From Treponema sp. JC4 (GTDB lineage: Bacteria; Spirochaetota; Spirochaetia; Treponematales; Treponemataceae), in NCBI RefSeq assembly GCF_000260795.1, contig NZ_AJGU01000005.1, forward strand, positions 1 to 64,000: DNA of 64,000 bases, in the 5' to 3' direction. The notes beneath the pieces were generated by a model that saw only the letters and a program-made list of their open reading frames with translations, was not told the DNA's origin and ran no database searches. Both the position numbers and the translations under genes were made by a program. This document shows, in pieces, positions 1-8,331 of this stretch. Every line of letters starts with the position of its first letter. The first letter of the stretch is position 1.

Positions 1-2699
1 GGGAATAAAAACGTGCAACGCTTACAGAGTCATCATCCTTTCCCTTGCAGACAAGGCTTATGTACATTGGCATCTGAAAGTCACCAAGTTTTCCCTGGTC
101 ATCAAGAACTATGTTTTTCCCGGCTGGAATTTTCGAGTTTTTGTAGTCTATGATAATTGAGCCTTCTGCGTCGGTGTTTTGCAAAGACGGAGACAGAAGA
201 AGGTCTAATTTTCCATAATAACTGTAATTTTCTCCGGCCTCTGGCAGAGAAAAGTCCTTTTCAACTCCCTTTACGTAGCAGCCGCCGTAGCCTTCCGTTT
301 TACTTCTTGTATTGATTTTTTCCGGTGGCATATTAGGCTGTAAGAAGATGTGAAGAAAATCCATAATGTGGTTTGCTATTGAATCCAGCTGTGCTTCAAG
401 CATTTTGCGGGTAAGCGGACTTTTTGAATAATCTTCTGAAGCATCATTAATTACCTGCCTGGTAAATTCTTTTACGGCCTCAAAAATTTCTGCCTCATTT
501 TCAAAAGCACCTTTTATCGAAAAAGGCAGGGGCTTCTTAGACACAAGGTAGCTTTTCATAAATAGTTCAAGAATTTTATGATTTATGTTACCCATGTCAA
601 AAGGCTGCATCAAATCTGTATCCAGAGAATCTTCCTTCAATCTGATTACGTTGGAGAAAATCCATTTGCGGGGGCAGGGGAAGAAGTTTTTCATGTCAGT
701 CTGGGTAAGGACAATTTTACCTTCCGAATTTTGCTGATTCTTATCCCGCTTTGTGATGAGGACATTTTTTATTTTTTCTTCCAGAATAGAAGACGGACTG
801 TAATTATCATCTTCTAGAGGGCTATTATAAAACTGCCAGTTTTTTATTTCTTCTTTTTGTGATGCTGAAAGTTTTAACTTTTCTTCCGGCTTTCTTCCCA
901 GCATATAATTTTTTTCGGCCAGGATAAAATCCTCATTATCAAGCTGGTCGTTTGCAGCTTTTTCTTCTTTCAGTGAATTATGGCAGATTGCAAAGCCCGA
1001 AAAAGACTCTTCTGCATAAGAGAAATATTTTGTCTTATCATCATTTAATCCGTCGTAAAGGCGGACAAAGGCTTTTGAGGCATTAAAGCTTTTATCATCA
1101 TCTTCAAGACCAAACCTGTGTCTTTTTTGGGAAGTTAAAAAGCCCAGCCTTTTATACTGGATTTCCAGGTTATTCTGGCTTGCGTCAATTATAAACTGGT
1201 GATTAAAGGCAGCCCCGGCGGTAACCTTGTAAGGAAAAATCTGAACTCCGGCTTTTTTATTCTGAGGGGTATAAGTTTTATTGGAAAGTTCGTTTACAAA
1301 AAAATCATAGCTATTACTGATTTTCAGAGGGGAATTAGTCTCATTGCAATATTTTTCTTCTATTTCTATGAGTTTCTTTAATTCTGTAATACAACGGCCA
1401 ATTATTGCATCTGCAAGTTCAGAAAATTCATCAAGATTCAGATATTTGTTTCTGAAATCCATCCAGGCCTGTTCAATAGCCTTAAAAGAACCTGCCCTGC
1501 ATATTGCCTTTATATCTTTTTTGATTCCAAGGTAAAAGGCTTTTTCTGAAGCAGTTTTATTTCCACTGTCACTAAGGGCTTCTTCCCAGCTGTCAAAATG
1601 AAAGTTTTTGCCACCCTTTTCTTTTTCCGTAAAACCACAGAGGCATCTGAGTTCACTTCCCGCCCGGATAAGATTCTGGCGATCTTCCTTATATTTTTCT
1701 GACCAGGGAATATATTCATCAAGAACAAAGGCACGGACTGAATCATAAGAAAAATCGGAATTATAGCAGTCCTGAATTTCCTTAAAAATCTGACCGGCGG
1801 TGTTTTTTATAAGAGGAAAACCTGCGCGGATTACAAAAGGCACGCAGTATCTTGTAAGCTCCCTTTCAAGATAGGGGCGGTAGTTTTCCAGATCAGGTAC
1901 ATTGAGAGTAATTTGATCCCAGCGGGCAGAAGGATTCTCTCCTGCCGCAAGTTTCCTGATTTCAAGAATAGTACGGCGAAGTTCCTTCCGTGAATCTGAA
2001 TATTTGTTACATAATATCTCTTTTTGTCCTGCTTCAGTATCCGGCAATAGTACAAGGGTAAGCCCCTCTGTATTTTCAAAAACTTCTATATAATCAGCAT
2101 AGTCTTCAAGAATTTCTGGATAAAAAATTACATATGATTTTCCCTGACAGATAAAATCAGGAACAATCCAGCTTGGCTCAAAAAAGTCGTGCTTTTTAAG
2201 AAATTCAGAATATCGTTGGTAAAGGGTCTGAAAATCTTCGTCTTCCTCGTCCAGTTTGTAACCAGAAGATTTTGCCTTTGTGATTTTATCATTCCAGAGT
2301 TTCAGGCTTGGAAGCATTTTTGCAATCCAGTCTGTAAAGGAGGACGCTTCTTTTTTATACTGGGGATTTATTATTTTTTTGAAAAGAGTAGACTCTTCTG
2401 GGCTTTGTGCATTTTCCGAAATCAAGGAATTAACAAAAAACTTTCTTAAGATTGCCGGTATGCTGGACTTTCCCTCTTCTTTAGCCCTTACTGCCTCGCC
2501 TTTAAAAGTATCCCAGGCCATAAAGCGTTCAAGGGGAACTGCATCAGTGCCGCTTTCTTCCGGATGCATTACGCACCAGTCAATCCAGGAGTTTTTTACA
2601 ACATCAGTCGGGAATACAAATACGCTGTCTTTTTTAGCAAGTTCAGACTTAAAAAAAAACGCCCAATTCTTCCGGCGCACGAAAAACTTTTTTTGCCAT
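1..2699 (-). CDS. RecB/AddB-like PD-(D/E)XK nuclease, 3' end outside window, apparent frameshift near start
   Basis: The minus strand has one long open frame from about 2650 to the left edge (roughly 880 codons), so the gene is partial. The N-terminal part resembles the inactivated helicase-like region of AddB-type proteins (VFVFPTDVV early; a KVTAGAAFNHQFIID stretch mid-protein). Towards the window edge lie nuclease motifs: CPRKW, then GKLDLLL (about 195-215), IIIDYKNSK (about 140-160) and FQMPMY, i.e. the D, D-x-K and Q-x-x-x-Y signature of the RecB nuclease fold. A role in double-strand-break end processing with a UvrD/RecB helicase is inferred; the partner is not in the window. The natural start, ATG at 2699, encodes MAKKVFRAPEELGVFF but hits a stop after the 9-base run at 2651-2659; one base fewer would join it to the long frame. 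The only alternative is GTG at 2680, without a ribosome binding site. Confidence 0.8.
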
Positions 2700-2705
2700 A
2701 AAAAT

Positions 2706-2734
2706 ATTATAACACGGTGTAACCATTTCTTACA
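2706..2734 (-). promoter_or_regulatory. Promoter of the nuclease gene, -10 six bases before ATG
   Basis: TATAAT on the minus strand at 2711-2706 lies six bases before the ATG at 2699; a weak -35 (TGTAAG, 2734-2729) is 17 bases further up. There is no Shine-Dalgarno. The spacing predicts that transcription starts at the ATG, which supports 2699 as the true start. Confidence 0.55.
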
Positions 2735-2805
2735 GACTTGGTTATATATATGAAAACCAACAATTGATTTTTCATTTACTAAACCTTTTTTAATTTTTCC
2801 TTTTT

Positions 2806-2845
2806 AAGACCGCGGTTTCCCTCCTTTGCCGCGGTCTTTCTTTTT
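2806..2845 (+). terminator. Hairpin plus T-run upstream of tpiA
   Basis: AAGACCGCGG (2806-2815) pairs perfectly with CCGCGGTCTT (2829-2838) and is followed by a T-rich tail on the plus strand only. No plus-strand gene lies upstream, so this may be an attenuator in a long tpiA leader or a barrier to antisense transcription. The intrinsic-terminator shape is clear; the role is not. Confidence 0.55.
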
Positions 2846-2924
2846 ATTCCGCGATGTATTATTATTAAAGCAGAAAATTTTTGCGGGGCGGGTAAAACGC
2901 CTTTGCGCTAATAGGAGATATAAA

Positions 2925-3674
2925 ATGGCACGTACACATTACATTGCTGGAAACTGGAAGATGAACACTTCTAAAGCAGAAGCTGTTGCTTTGGCAAAAG
3001 ACCTCGTTGAGCAGCTTAAAGGAAAAACTAACAAATACATGATTGGTGTTCCTTTTGTTTACCTTGATGCAGTTGCTCAGGTTGTTAAGGGAAGCAACAT
3101 CATTTTGGCAGCACAGGACTGTGCCGCAACAGATAACGGAGCTCACACAGGTGAAGTTTCTACAACAATGCTTAAAGACATCGGATGTCAGTGTGTAATC
3201 CTTGGTCACTCAGAACGCCGCCACGAAATTGGTGAATCTGATGAACTTATCAACAAAAAGGTTCGCAAGGCTTTGAAAGACGGTCTTGAAGTTGATCTTT
3301 GTATTGGTGAACTTTTGAGCGAACGCGAAGCTGGCGAAGCTGAACAGGTTTGTGCATTCCAGCTTTCTGCAGGTCTTGCTGGTGTTACAGAAGAACAGAT
3401 GAAAAACGTAACAATCGCTTACGAACCAGTTTGGGCTATCGGTACAGGTAAAACTGCTACTCCAGCTGATGCTCAGGCTATCCACAAGTTCATCCGCGGT
3501 TATATCGCAAAACTTTACAACCAGAAGGTTGCTGACGAAGTAATCATCCAGTATGGTGGATCTATGAAAGCTTCTAACGCTCCAGAGCTCCTCGCACAGC
3601 CAGATATCGACGGTGGTTTGATTGGTGGTGCTTCTTTGAAGGCTGAGACTTTCGTTCCAATTTGCGTGCTTTAG
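2925..3674 (+). CDS. tpiA: Triosephosphate isomerase
   Basis: Interconverts dihydroxyacetone phosphate and glyceraldehyde 3-phosphate in glycolysis and gluconeogenesis, in the cytoplasm. The 249-residue product has the normal family length and all catalytic landmarks: N10 and K12 in GNWKMN, H95 in GHSERR, E167 in YEPVWAIGTGKT, and the phosphate-binding YGGSM loop. The frame is open further upstream, but ATG at 2925 has AGGAG (2913-2917) seven bases before it and starts the conserved MARTHYIAGNWKMN. It is monocistronic: a hairpin precedes it and a terminator follows at 3812-3843. CIGEL replaces the more usual CIGET, a minor variation. Confidence 0.97.
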   Translation: MARTHYIAGNWKMNTSKAEAVALAKDLVEQLKGKTNKYMIGVPFVYLDAVAQVVKGSNIILAAQDCAATDNGAHTGEVSTTMLKDIGCQCVILGHSERRHEIGESDELINKKVRKALKDGLEVDLCIGELLSEREAGEAEQVCAFQLSAGLAGVTEEQMKNVTIAYEPVWAIGTGKTATPADAQAIHKFIRGYIAKLYNQKVADEVIIQYGGSMKASNAPELLAQPDIDGGLIGGASLKAETFVPICVL

Positions 3675-3811
3675 TCTATAATTGCAGGATCCGTTTCGCG
3701 GGGGCGAAACGGCAGGCTGCGTGAGTGCTCGCTCACTCGCACTCTTAGGGCAAATCGCAGCCTGTGTACCTATCTGTGTACTCTAATTCACTCATTAGGT
3801 AGATAATACGA
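3675..3811. other. Intergenic stretch with nested GC-rich inverted repeats
   Basis: There is no gene here. The stretch holds CCGTTTCGC/GCGAAACGG at about 3691-3712. It also holds a larger fold, CAGGCTGCG paired with CGCAGCCTG (about 3712-3770), enclosing a GTGAGTG-CTCG-CTCACTC hairpin. These would form stable structures in the tpiA 3' untranslated region; no homology is recognised. Confidence 0.5.
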
Positions 3812-3843
3812 AAGGCACTTCCATAACGGAGGTGCTTTTTTTT
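3812..3843 (+). terminator. Intrinsic terminator after tpiA
   Basis: GCACTTCC (3815-3822) pairs with GGAGGTGC (3828-3835) with one G-U pair and is followed by eight T residues. Confidence 0.8.
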
Positions 3844-3854
3844 ATGGTCGAAGC

Positions 3855-4012
3855 GGAAATGCGTAGCGGGGGTTCTTGATTTGCGTAGCATAGAAACGCT
3901 ATCAGAGCGCTGCCCATAAAAAAAACGCGGTAATGAACAAGACTAGCTTATTCATACCGCGTTCCTGCATTTCTCGGCGGAGCAAATTAAGGTTCCCCGC
4001 GAAAGCATTTCC
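3855..4012 (-). repeat. Structured 3'-end element, copy X (downstream of htrA)
   Basis: Read on the minus strand just after the htrA stop, this is a near copy of the element at 57378-57512. The 135-bp core (3866-4000) shares the block CCGCCGAGAAATGCAGGAAC, the terminator hairpin AACGCGGTA...TACCGCGTT with T8, and the block TAGCGTTTCTATGCTA. The outer arms (GCGGGG... with ...CCCCGC) differ in sequence from copy Y but still pair. In this copy the pairing extends outward through GGAAATGC/GCATTTCC. The internal hairpin would terminate htrA. Confidence 0.75.
3918..3968 (-). terminator. Terminator of htrA inside copy X
   Basis: On the minus strand, AACGCGGTA-GAATAAG pairs with CTTGTTCATTACCGCGTT, followed by eight T residues (3918-3925). 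It is a long intrinsic terminator. Confidence 0.8.
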
Positions 4013-4014
4013 GT

Positions 4015-5475
4015 TTAGAACTTATAAGTACCAGTTGTAATAGTACCGCCATTCGAATATACATCAAAGTTTACAGACTTCTGGGCATTTGCAAGTTCTG
4101 CATAGAACTCAGAAACATCTTTTACAGCCTTTCCGTTTACAGCAGTAATTACATCACCATTCTGCAGTCTGAGTGCAGCTGCAGGAGATTTTTCCTGAAC
4201 AGCAGTTACCACAACACCTTTAAGTTTCTTATCATCAATCTTAAGGTCTTCTTTAATGTCATCAGTCAAAGGAGCCGCGATAAAGCCTGGCCAGAGCTTG
4301 TTGTTAAGGTTAGAAACATCCTTAAGACGCTCTTCAACTTTTACATTAATCATAGGAAGACGTTTTCCGCCGCGGATTACAGTAAAGGTTGCTGTGCTTC
4401 CTGTAGGAAGACTTCCAACTTCGCGTACAAGCTGATTTACAGTCTTAACAGGTTTTCCGTTCAATTCAACAATGTAGTCACCAGGTTTAAGTCCGCCCTT
4501 GAAGGCTGGAGCGTTAGAATAAACTTCCGCTGCAAAGGCACCTTCAATTCCTTCAACACCAAGCTGCTTTTTGTATTCATCTGTAAGTTCAAGAAGACTT
4601 ACACCAACCCAGCCGTAAGTAATTTTTCCGTCTTTAATAAAGGCATCAATTGAGTTTTTAATGTTGTTAATTGGAATTGCAAAGCCCAAACCCTGTGAAC
4701 CACCAGACTGAGAAGCAATCCATGTGTTGATACCGATTACTTCGCCGTAGATGTTTACGAGTGGACCACCAGAGTTTCCCTGGTTGATAGCTGCATCTGT
4801 CTGAATATAGTCGCTGATGCTGGACATATGAGCTTCGGCACGGCCGGTAGCACTTACAATACCCTGTGTAACCGACTGAGCGTATCCAAGAGGGGCACCA
4901 AAGGCCATACAGATATCACCAGGCATTACAGAATCAGAATCACCAAGTGTTGCAACTGGAATAGACTTATCATCAGATTCAAAAGAAACAAGAGCAACAT
5001 CAATGCGTTCATCAGCGCCGACAAGTTTTGCTTCAAAAGAACGGCCATCGTTCAATTTAATGTTGATTTTTGTAGCAGCGCCCGCAACGTGGTTATTTGT
5101 AAGAACATAAAGAGTGTTTCCTGTGCGGCGAACAATTACGCCGGAACCAAGACCTTTCTGCTCGTATTCACGTTCACGCTTTTTGTTATCCTTGTTGTCT
5201 TTTTTGTCATTTTCCGGTTCTGGGCGACCAAAAAAGAATTCAAATGGACTTGAAAAGCCCTGGAAAGGATCTGTGTAGGTCTTTTTTTCAGTTACATCAA
5301 CTTCTACAACTGAAGGCAGAAGAGTGTCGCTTATAGAACGGAAGGTTGTCTGAAATGCTTCCACAACTTTCAAAGCTTCAGTCTGAGCCGCAGTTTTGGC
5401 AGGAGCCGCAAATAAGCCGGCTGCAAATACCAGCGAAACTCCCGCTGTCAAAATTTGTTTTGTGTATTTATTCAT
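4015..5475 (-). CDS. htrA: HtrA/DegP-type periplasmic serine protease with two PDZ domains
   Basis: Degrades or refolds misfolded envelope proteins in the periplasm. The 486-residue protein begins with a signal peptide (about 1-29). A trypsin-like domain follows, with the triad H129 (TNNHVAG), D159 (ERIDVAL) and S235 (NQGNSGGPL). Two PDZ domains follow at about 285-375 and 395-480. A lysine/aspartate-rich insertion at 85-105 (PENDKKDNKDNKKRERE) lies in the LA-loop region before the catalytic histidine strand. The ATG is preceded by GCGAGGT. It is divergent from map, whose promoter shares its -35 hexamer, and ends in structured element X, which supplies the terminator. The domain layout fits DegP/DegQ. 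Confidence 0.93.
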   Translation of the reverse strand: MNKYTKQILTAGVSLVFAAGLFAAPAKTAAQTEALKVVEAFQTTFRSISDTLLPSVVEVDVTEKKTYTDPFQGFSSPFEFFFGRPEPENDKKDNKDNKKREREYEQKGLGSGVIVRRTGNTLYVLTNNHVAGAATKINIKLNDGRSFEAKLVGADERIDVALVSFESDDKSIPVATLGDSDSVMPGDICMAFGAPLGYAQSVTQGIVSATGRAEAHMSSISDYIQTDAAINQGNSGGPLVNIYGEVIGINTWIASQSGGSQGLGFAIPINNIKNSIDAFIKDGKITYGWVGVSLLELTDEYKKQLGVEGIEGAFAAEVYSNAPAFKGGLKPGDYIVELNGKPVKTVNQLVREVGSLPTGSTATFTVIRGGKRLPMINVKVEERLKDVSNLNNKLWPGFIAAPLTDDIKEDLKIDDKKLKGVVVTAVQEKSPAAALRLQNGDVITAVNGKAVKDVSEFYAELANAQKSVNFDVYSNGGTITTGTYKF

Positions 5476-5505
5476 ATTTACCTCGCAAAGTTAGTTTCTA
5501 TAAAT

Positions 5506-5534
5506 ATAATATTAATTTTCAAATTTAGTTACAA
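5506..5534 (-). promoter_or_regulatory. Promoter of htrA
   Basis: On the minus strand, TTGTAA (5534-5529), 17 bases and TATTAT (5511-5506). The same six base pairs read on the plus strand are the -35 of map. Confidence 0.6.
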
Positions 5535-5557
5535 AAAAAACGCTGTTATGCTAATAT
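5529..5557 (+). promoter_or_regulatory. Promoter of map
   Basis: TTACAA (5529-5534), 17 bases and TAATAT (5552-5557). Start is expected near 5563, giving a short leader that carries the AGAGG ribosome binding site. Confidence 0.55.
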
Positions 5558-5574
5558 AACACAAGAGGCAAATC

Positions 5575-6348
5575 ATGATTTATATTAAGAACGAAGAACA
5601 GATTGATGGAATTAGAAAAGCCTGCCATCTTACAGCAGATATGTTTAACGAGCTTATTCCAAAAATTCACGCGGGAATGAGCACAAAGGATATCGACAAT
5701 CTTTTTAAGAATTATATTATTGGTCACGGTGGAAAGCCGGCCTGGGCTCGTGAAGATTTTCCAGGTGCAGTATGTATCAGCGTTAATAATGAAGTTATCC
5801 ACGGAATCCCTTCTAAAAAACGCATCGTAAAGGACGGTGACCTTGTAAGTCTTGATGTTGGAATTGATTTGAACGGTTATATCAGCGATACAACTCATTC
5901 TCTTTTGATTGGAAATGTAAAACCTGAAGTTCGTAAGCTTCAGAAGGTAACCGCAGAGTGTCTTGATGCTGCAATCAAAGCCTGCGTTGTAGGTAACCGA
6001 ATCAGCGACATTTCAAATGCCGTTTACAATATTGCCACTGCCAATGGTTACGGCGTAGTTTACGATTACTGCGGACATGGAGTTGGAATTGATGTTCACG
6101 AAGACCCTAGCGTTCCAAACTGTCCTAGCCGCGGTGGAAATCCCCGCATTGTTCCTGGTATGGTGCTTGCCCTTGAACCTATGATTAATATGGGAACTGC
6201 CGACGTAGAAACTGCCGCTGACGGCTGGACTGTTCTTACAGCAGACGGAAGCATTTCCTGCCACGAAGAGCACACCGTTGCTGTTTTTGAAGACCACACC
6301 GAAGTTCTTACCGATCTGGACTACAACGGCCAGAGCGTATTGAAATAA
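5575..6348 (+). CDS. map: Methionine aminopeptidase type I
   Basis: Removes the initiator methionine from nascent proteins. At 257 residues it has the short type I form. The five metal ligands of the pita-bread fold are present: D94 (SLDVGID), D105 (YISDTTHS), H168 (GHGVGID), E201 (LALEPM) and E232 (HEEHTVAV). The substrate-binding H77 (VIHGIP) is also present. AGAGG precedes the ATG. Divergently transcribed from htrA, and converging with the J-domain gene 11 bases downstream. No zinc-finger N-terminal extension is present. Confidence 0.96.
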   Translation: MIYIKNEEQIDGIRKACHLTADMFNELIPKIHAGMSTKDIDNLFKNYIIGHGGKPAWAREDFPGAVCISVNNEVIHGIPSKKRIVKDGDLVSLDVGIDLNGYISDTTHSLLIGNVKPEVRKLQKVTAECLDAAIKACVVGNRISDISNAVYNIATANGYGVVYDYCGHGVGIDVHEDPSVPNCPSRGGNPRIVPGMVLALEPMINMGTADVETAADGWTVLTADGSISCHEEHTVAVFEDHTEVLTDLDYNGQSVLK

Positions 6349-6359
6349 AATCCTACAGC

Positions 6360-7106
6360 TTATGCTTGAGAAGCGTTAAAACAGATTTCTGCTGTCGCTT
6401 CGTCGCCTATGCGCAGATATTCCTCCGACATTTTCTGTAAAAAGAATCTGTCGGCGGCCTTTCCAAAGCCTAAATCAAGGGCTCGTTCGTAAACATCCAG
6501 GGCAAGCTCGTCGTTTATAATGCCGTCTATGTTTTTCTTTAATATTTCAAGGGTAAAATCCATTACTTCCGGAAAGAAAATCTTAAAATAATTAAAAGAA
6601 TATTCCATCTTAATTATCTGTTCCAAAAGCAAAAATGCATCGTAATATTCAGCCCGGATTACAAGCTCTTCTGCCAGAATGTAACCGTAATCCATAAAAT
6701 CTTCGCGGGAAAACCATTTTTTCAGCGAAAAATCTGCGTGATTCATCTGCATGCGTTTAAACTCTGCAACAGCCTCATCTTCCTTCTGGTGCATGAGGGT
6801 GTAAAAAATCAGCTTTGAACGGCTTTCTTCATCTTCCCGTTCGCTAAGCCAGGTATAATAGTCAAAAGTATCTCTGTGGTGGTAGTTGCGTCCAAATCGC
6901 ATGAAGAAGGATTCGTCAAAAATTGTGCGCTGGCGTGCATCCGAAAGAACCCTGTAGGCTGTAACTACTTTTTCAAATTCAGGACGGAGAGTTACGTCGC
7001 CTGTTAAATCAGGGTGGAGAAGTTTTGCTTTTTCACGGTAGGCGCGCTTAATTTCGCTTAAGGTCGCATTCTGGCGGACACCAAGTATTTTGTAATAATC
7101 AGTCAC
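6360..7106 (-). CDS. J-domain protein with helical C-terminal region
   Basis: Residues 1-65 form a J domain (DYYKILGVRQNATLSEIKRAYREKAKLLHPDL) with the Hsp70-stimulating HPD motif at 31-33, so it should act as a DnaK co-chaperone. The remaining roughly 180 residues are helical and TPR-like, with no Gly/Phe linker, zinc finger or DnaJ C-terminal domain, so this is not canonical DnaJ. The start is GTG at 7106. No ribosome binding site is visible and a TATAAT box ends eight bases upstream, suggesting a leaderless GTG-initiated message. The client and the role of the C-terminal part are unknown. Confidence 0.8.
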   Translation of the reverse strand: MTDYYKILGVRQNATLSEIKRAYREKAKLLHPDLTGDVTLRPEFEKVVTAYRVLSDARQRTIFDESFFMRFGRNYHHRDTFDYYTWLSEREDEESRSKLIFYTLMHQKEDEAVAEFKRMQMNHADFSLKKWFSREDFMDYGYILAEELVIRAEYYDAFLLLEQIIKMEYSFNYFKIFFPEVMDFTLEILKKNIDGIINDELALDVYERALDLGFGKAADRFFLQKMSEEYLRIGDEATAEICFNASQA

Positions 7107-7114
7107 GAATGAAA

Positions 7115-7143
7115 ATTATACAAGATTGCAAGGCTTTTGCGAA
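7115..7143 (-). promoter_or_regulatory. Promoter of the J-domain gene
   Basis: Minus-strand TATAAT (7120-7115) lies eight bases before the GTG start. A TTCGCA -35 (7143-7138) sits 17 bases upstream. No Shine-Dalgarno lies between. Confidence 0.5.
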
Positions 7144-7152
7144 GTAAAAGCA

Positions 7153-7200
7153 GATGGCGATAGGTGAACTGCCATTTCAGACGGCATTTTTATCGCCATC
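7153..7200 (-). terminator. Probable terminator of the V-ATPase operon
   Basis: On the minus strand GATGGCGAT and ATCGCCATC (7153-7161 and 7192-7200) form a perfect nine-base stem around an inner TGCCGT/ATGGCA hairpin, with a modest T-rich tail. It begins within the stop codon of the stress-protein gene. Confidence 0.5.
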
Positions 7201-7687
7201 AGAAGATTTTAAACTCTGCTTCAATATTAGGCTTCTGGACAATCATAACCGGGCACTTTGCATTAGAAAGAATTCCGTTTTCTGCGCTGGTCAAAAGATT
7301 GTGCTTAATTCCGCCCTTATCAACTTCACGCATATTTCCGCCGATTAAAATCAGGTCTGCGCCGAATTCCTGTGCCGAGTTTACAACTTCAGAGAAAACT
7401 CCGCCCTTGCGCAAATCCTTTTCGCACTTTACTCCCTTAGAGGAAGCAAGCATTTCTACATATTCCAGATAGCGCTTGCCGTCTGCCTCCAGACGCTCTT
7501 CCAGATCATCAGAAATAATCAGTTTATTTATAGAAAGAAACTTAATGGTTGCAGTATCAATTACAAAAACAAAACGCAGGTCAAGATTGTAGGTCTTAGC
7601 CATCATGATTGCATACATGGCCGTTACAATTGAAGACTGTTTTCCGTTTACCGCCACCAGAATTTTCTTAAAAAAACTTTTCGCCAT
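7199..7687 (-). CDS. Universal stress protein family (UspA-like)
   Basis: A 162-residue single Usp domain: KKILVAVNGKQSSIVTAMYAIMMAK at the N-terminus, FGADLILIGGNMREVD mid-domain and ILSNAKCPVMIVQ at the C-terminus. The nucleotide-binding G-x2-G-x9-G-S/T pattern is only partly kept, so ATP binding is uncertain. It lies 17 bases downstream of V-ATPase subunit D and ahead of a terminator, so it is probably the last gene of that operon, which may link its level to ion-motive energy status. The molecular role is not known from sequence. Confidence 0.85.
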   Translation of the reverse strand: MAKSFFKKILVAVNGKQSSIVTAMYAIMMAKTYNLDLRFVFVIDTATIKFLSINKLIISDDLEERLEADGKRYLEYVEMLASSKGVKCEKDLRKGGVFSEVVNSAQEFGADLILIGGNMREVDKGGIKHNLLTSAENGILSNAKCPVMIVQKPNIEAEFKIF

Positions 7688-7704
7688 CTGCTACCTCTTT
7701 CTAT

Positions 7705-8331
7705 TTATCCCTGATTTCTTTCTGCCTTCTTTTTCAGCGCTTTAAGTACAAAGGTATTATCGCGTTCGCGCTCTTCAAGTACGCTTTCTATATAAGCCTT
7801 GGTTTCTGTCGTCTGAGGAATAATCATTTTATCCAGAGCATTTACACGCCTCTGGGTCTTCTTTACTTCTTCTGCAAGCCGCCACACAATTGTTCGGATA
7901 GAAGCCATCTGAGTTAAAAGTGAAAGCAGCTCAAAAAAACGGTTGATAACCGCGTCGGTGTTTGCATAAGTTCCGTTGAAGGAATAAAAAAGCTCCTTTT
8001 TCGGCATATTTACATCTATTGAAGAAAAGGACATGCCTCCAACTGTTACCTTTTTTTCCGTCATTTCAAAATCATAATGAACTGCGTGAGAAATACGTTC
8101 AATCTGATCTGCTCCGTCCAGCATCAGCATGCGCCTGAGTGCCGGATAAGCCTTTTCGGTCACCTTTTCAATATCCTTTTCCAGAAGTTTTACCTGTTCA
8201 ACAAGATGCATCAGCTCGCGTACAAGAATTTCGCGCTTTTCTTCCAGCAGCTCGTAACCGTTGGTAGAAACTGCCAGCTGTTCTTTCATTGCGAGGAGAT
8301 TTGATTTTGTCGGTGCAATATTAAGTTTCAT
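7705..8331 (-). CDS. atpD: V-type ATPase subunit D (central rotor shaft)
   Basis: The 208-residue protein starts with the family hallmark [19 protein letters not shown]. It continues as two long amphipathic helices typical of the rotating shaft that couples the A3B3 head to the membrane ring. A central segment (about 95-125, [11 protein letters not shown]) interrupts the coiled coil. Its start overlaps the end of subunit B by four bases (ATGA), implying translational coupling. Length matches bacterial and archaeal D subunits. Confidence 0.93.
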   Translation of the reverse strand: MKLNIAPTKSNLLAMKEQLAVSTNGYELLEEKREILVRELMHLVEQVKLLEKDIEKVTEKAYPALRRMLMLDGADQIERISHAVHYDFEMTEKKVTVGGMSFSSIDVNMPKKELFYSFNGTYANTDAVINRFFELLSLLTQMASIRTIVWRLAEEVKKTQRRVNALDKMIIPQTTETKAYIESVLEERERDNTFVLKALKKKAERNQG

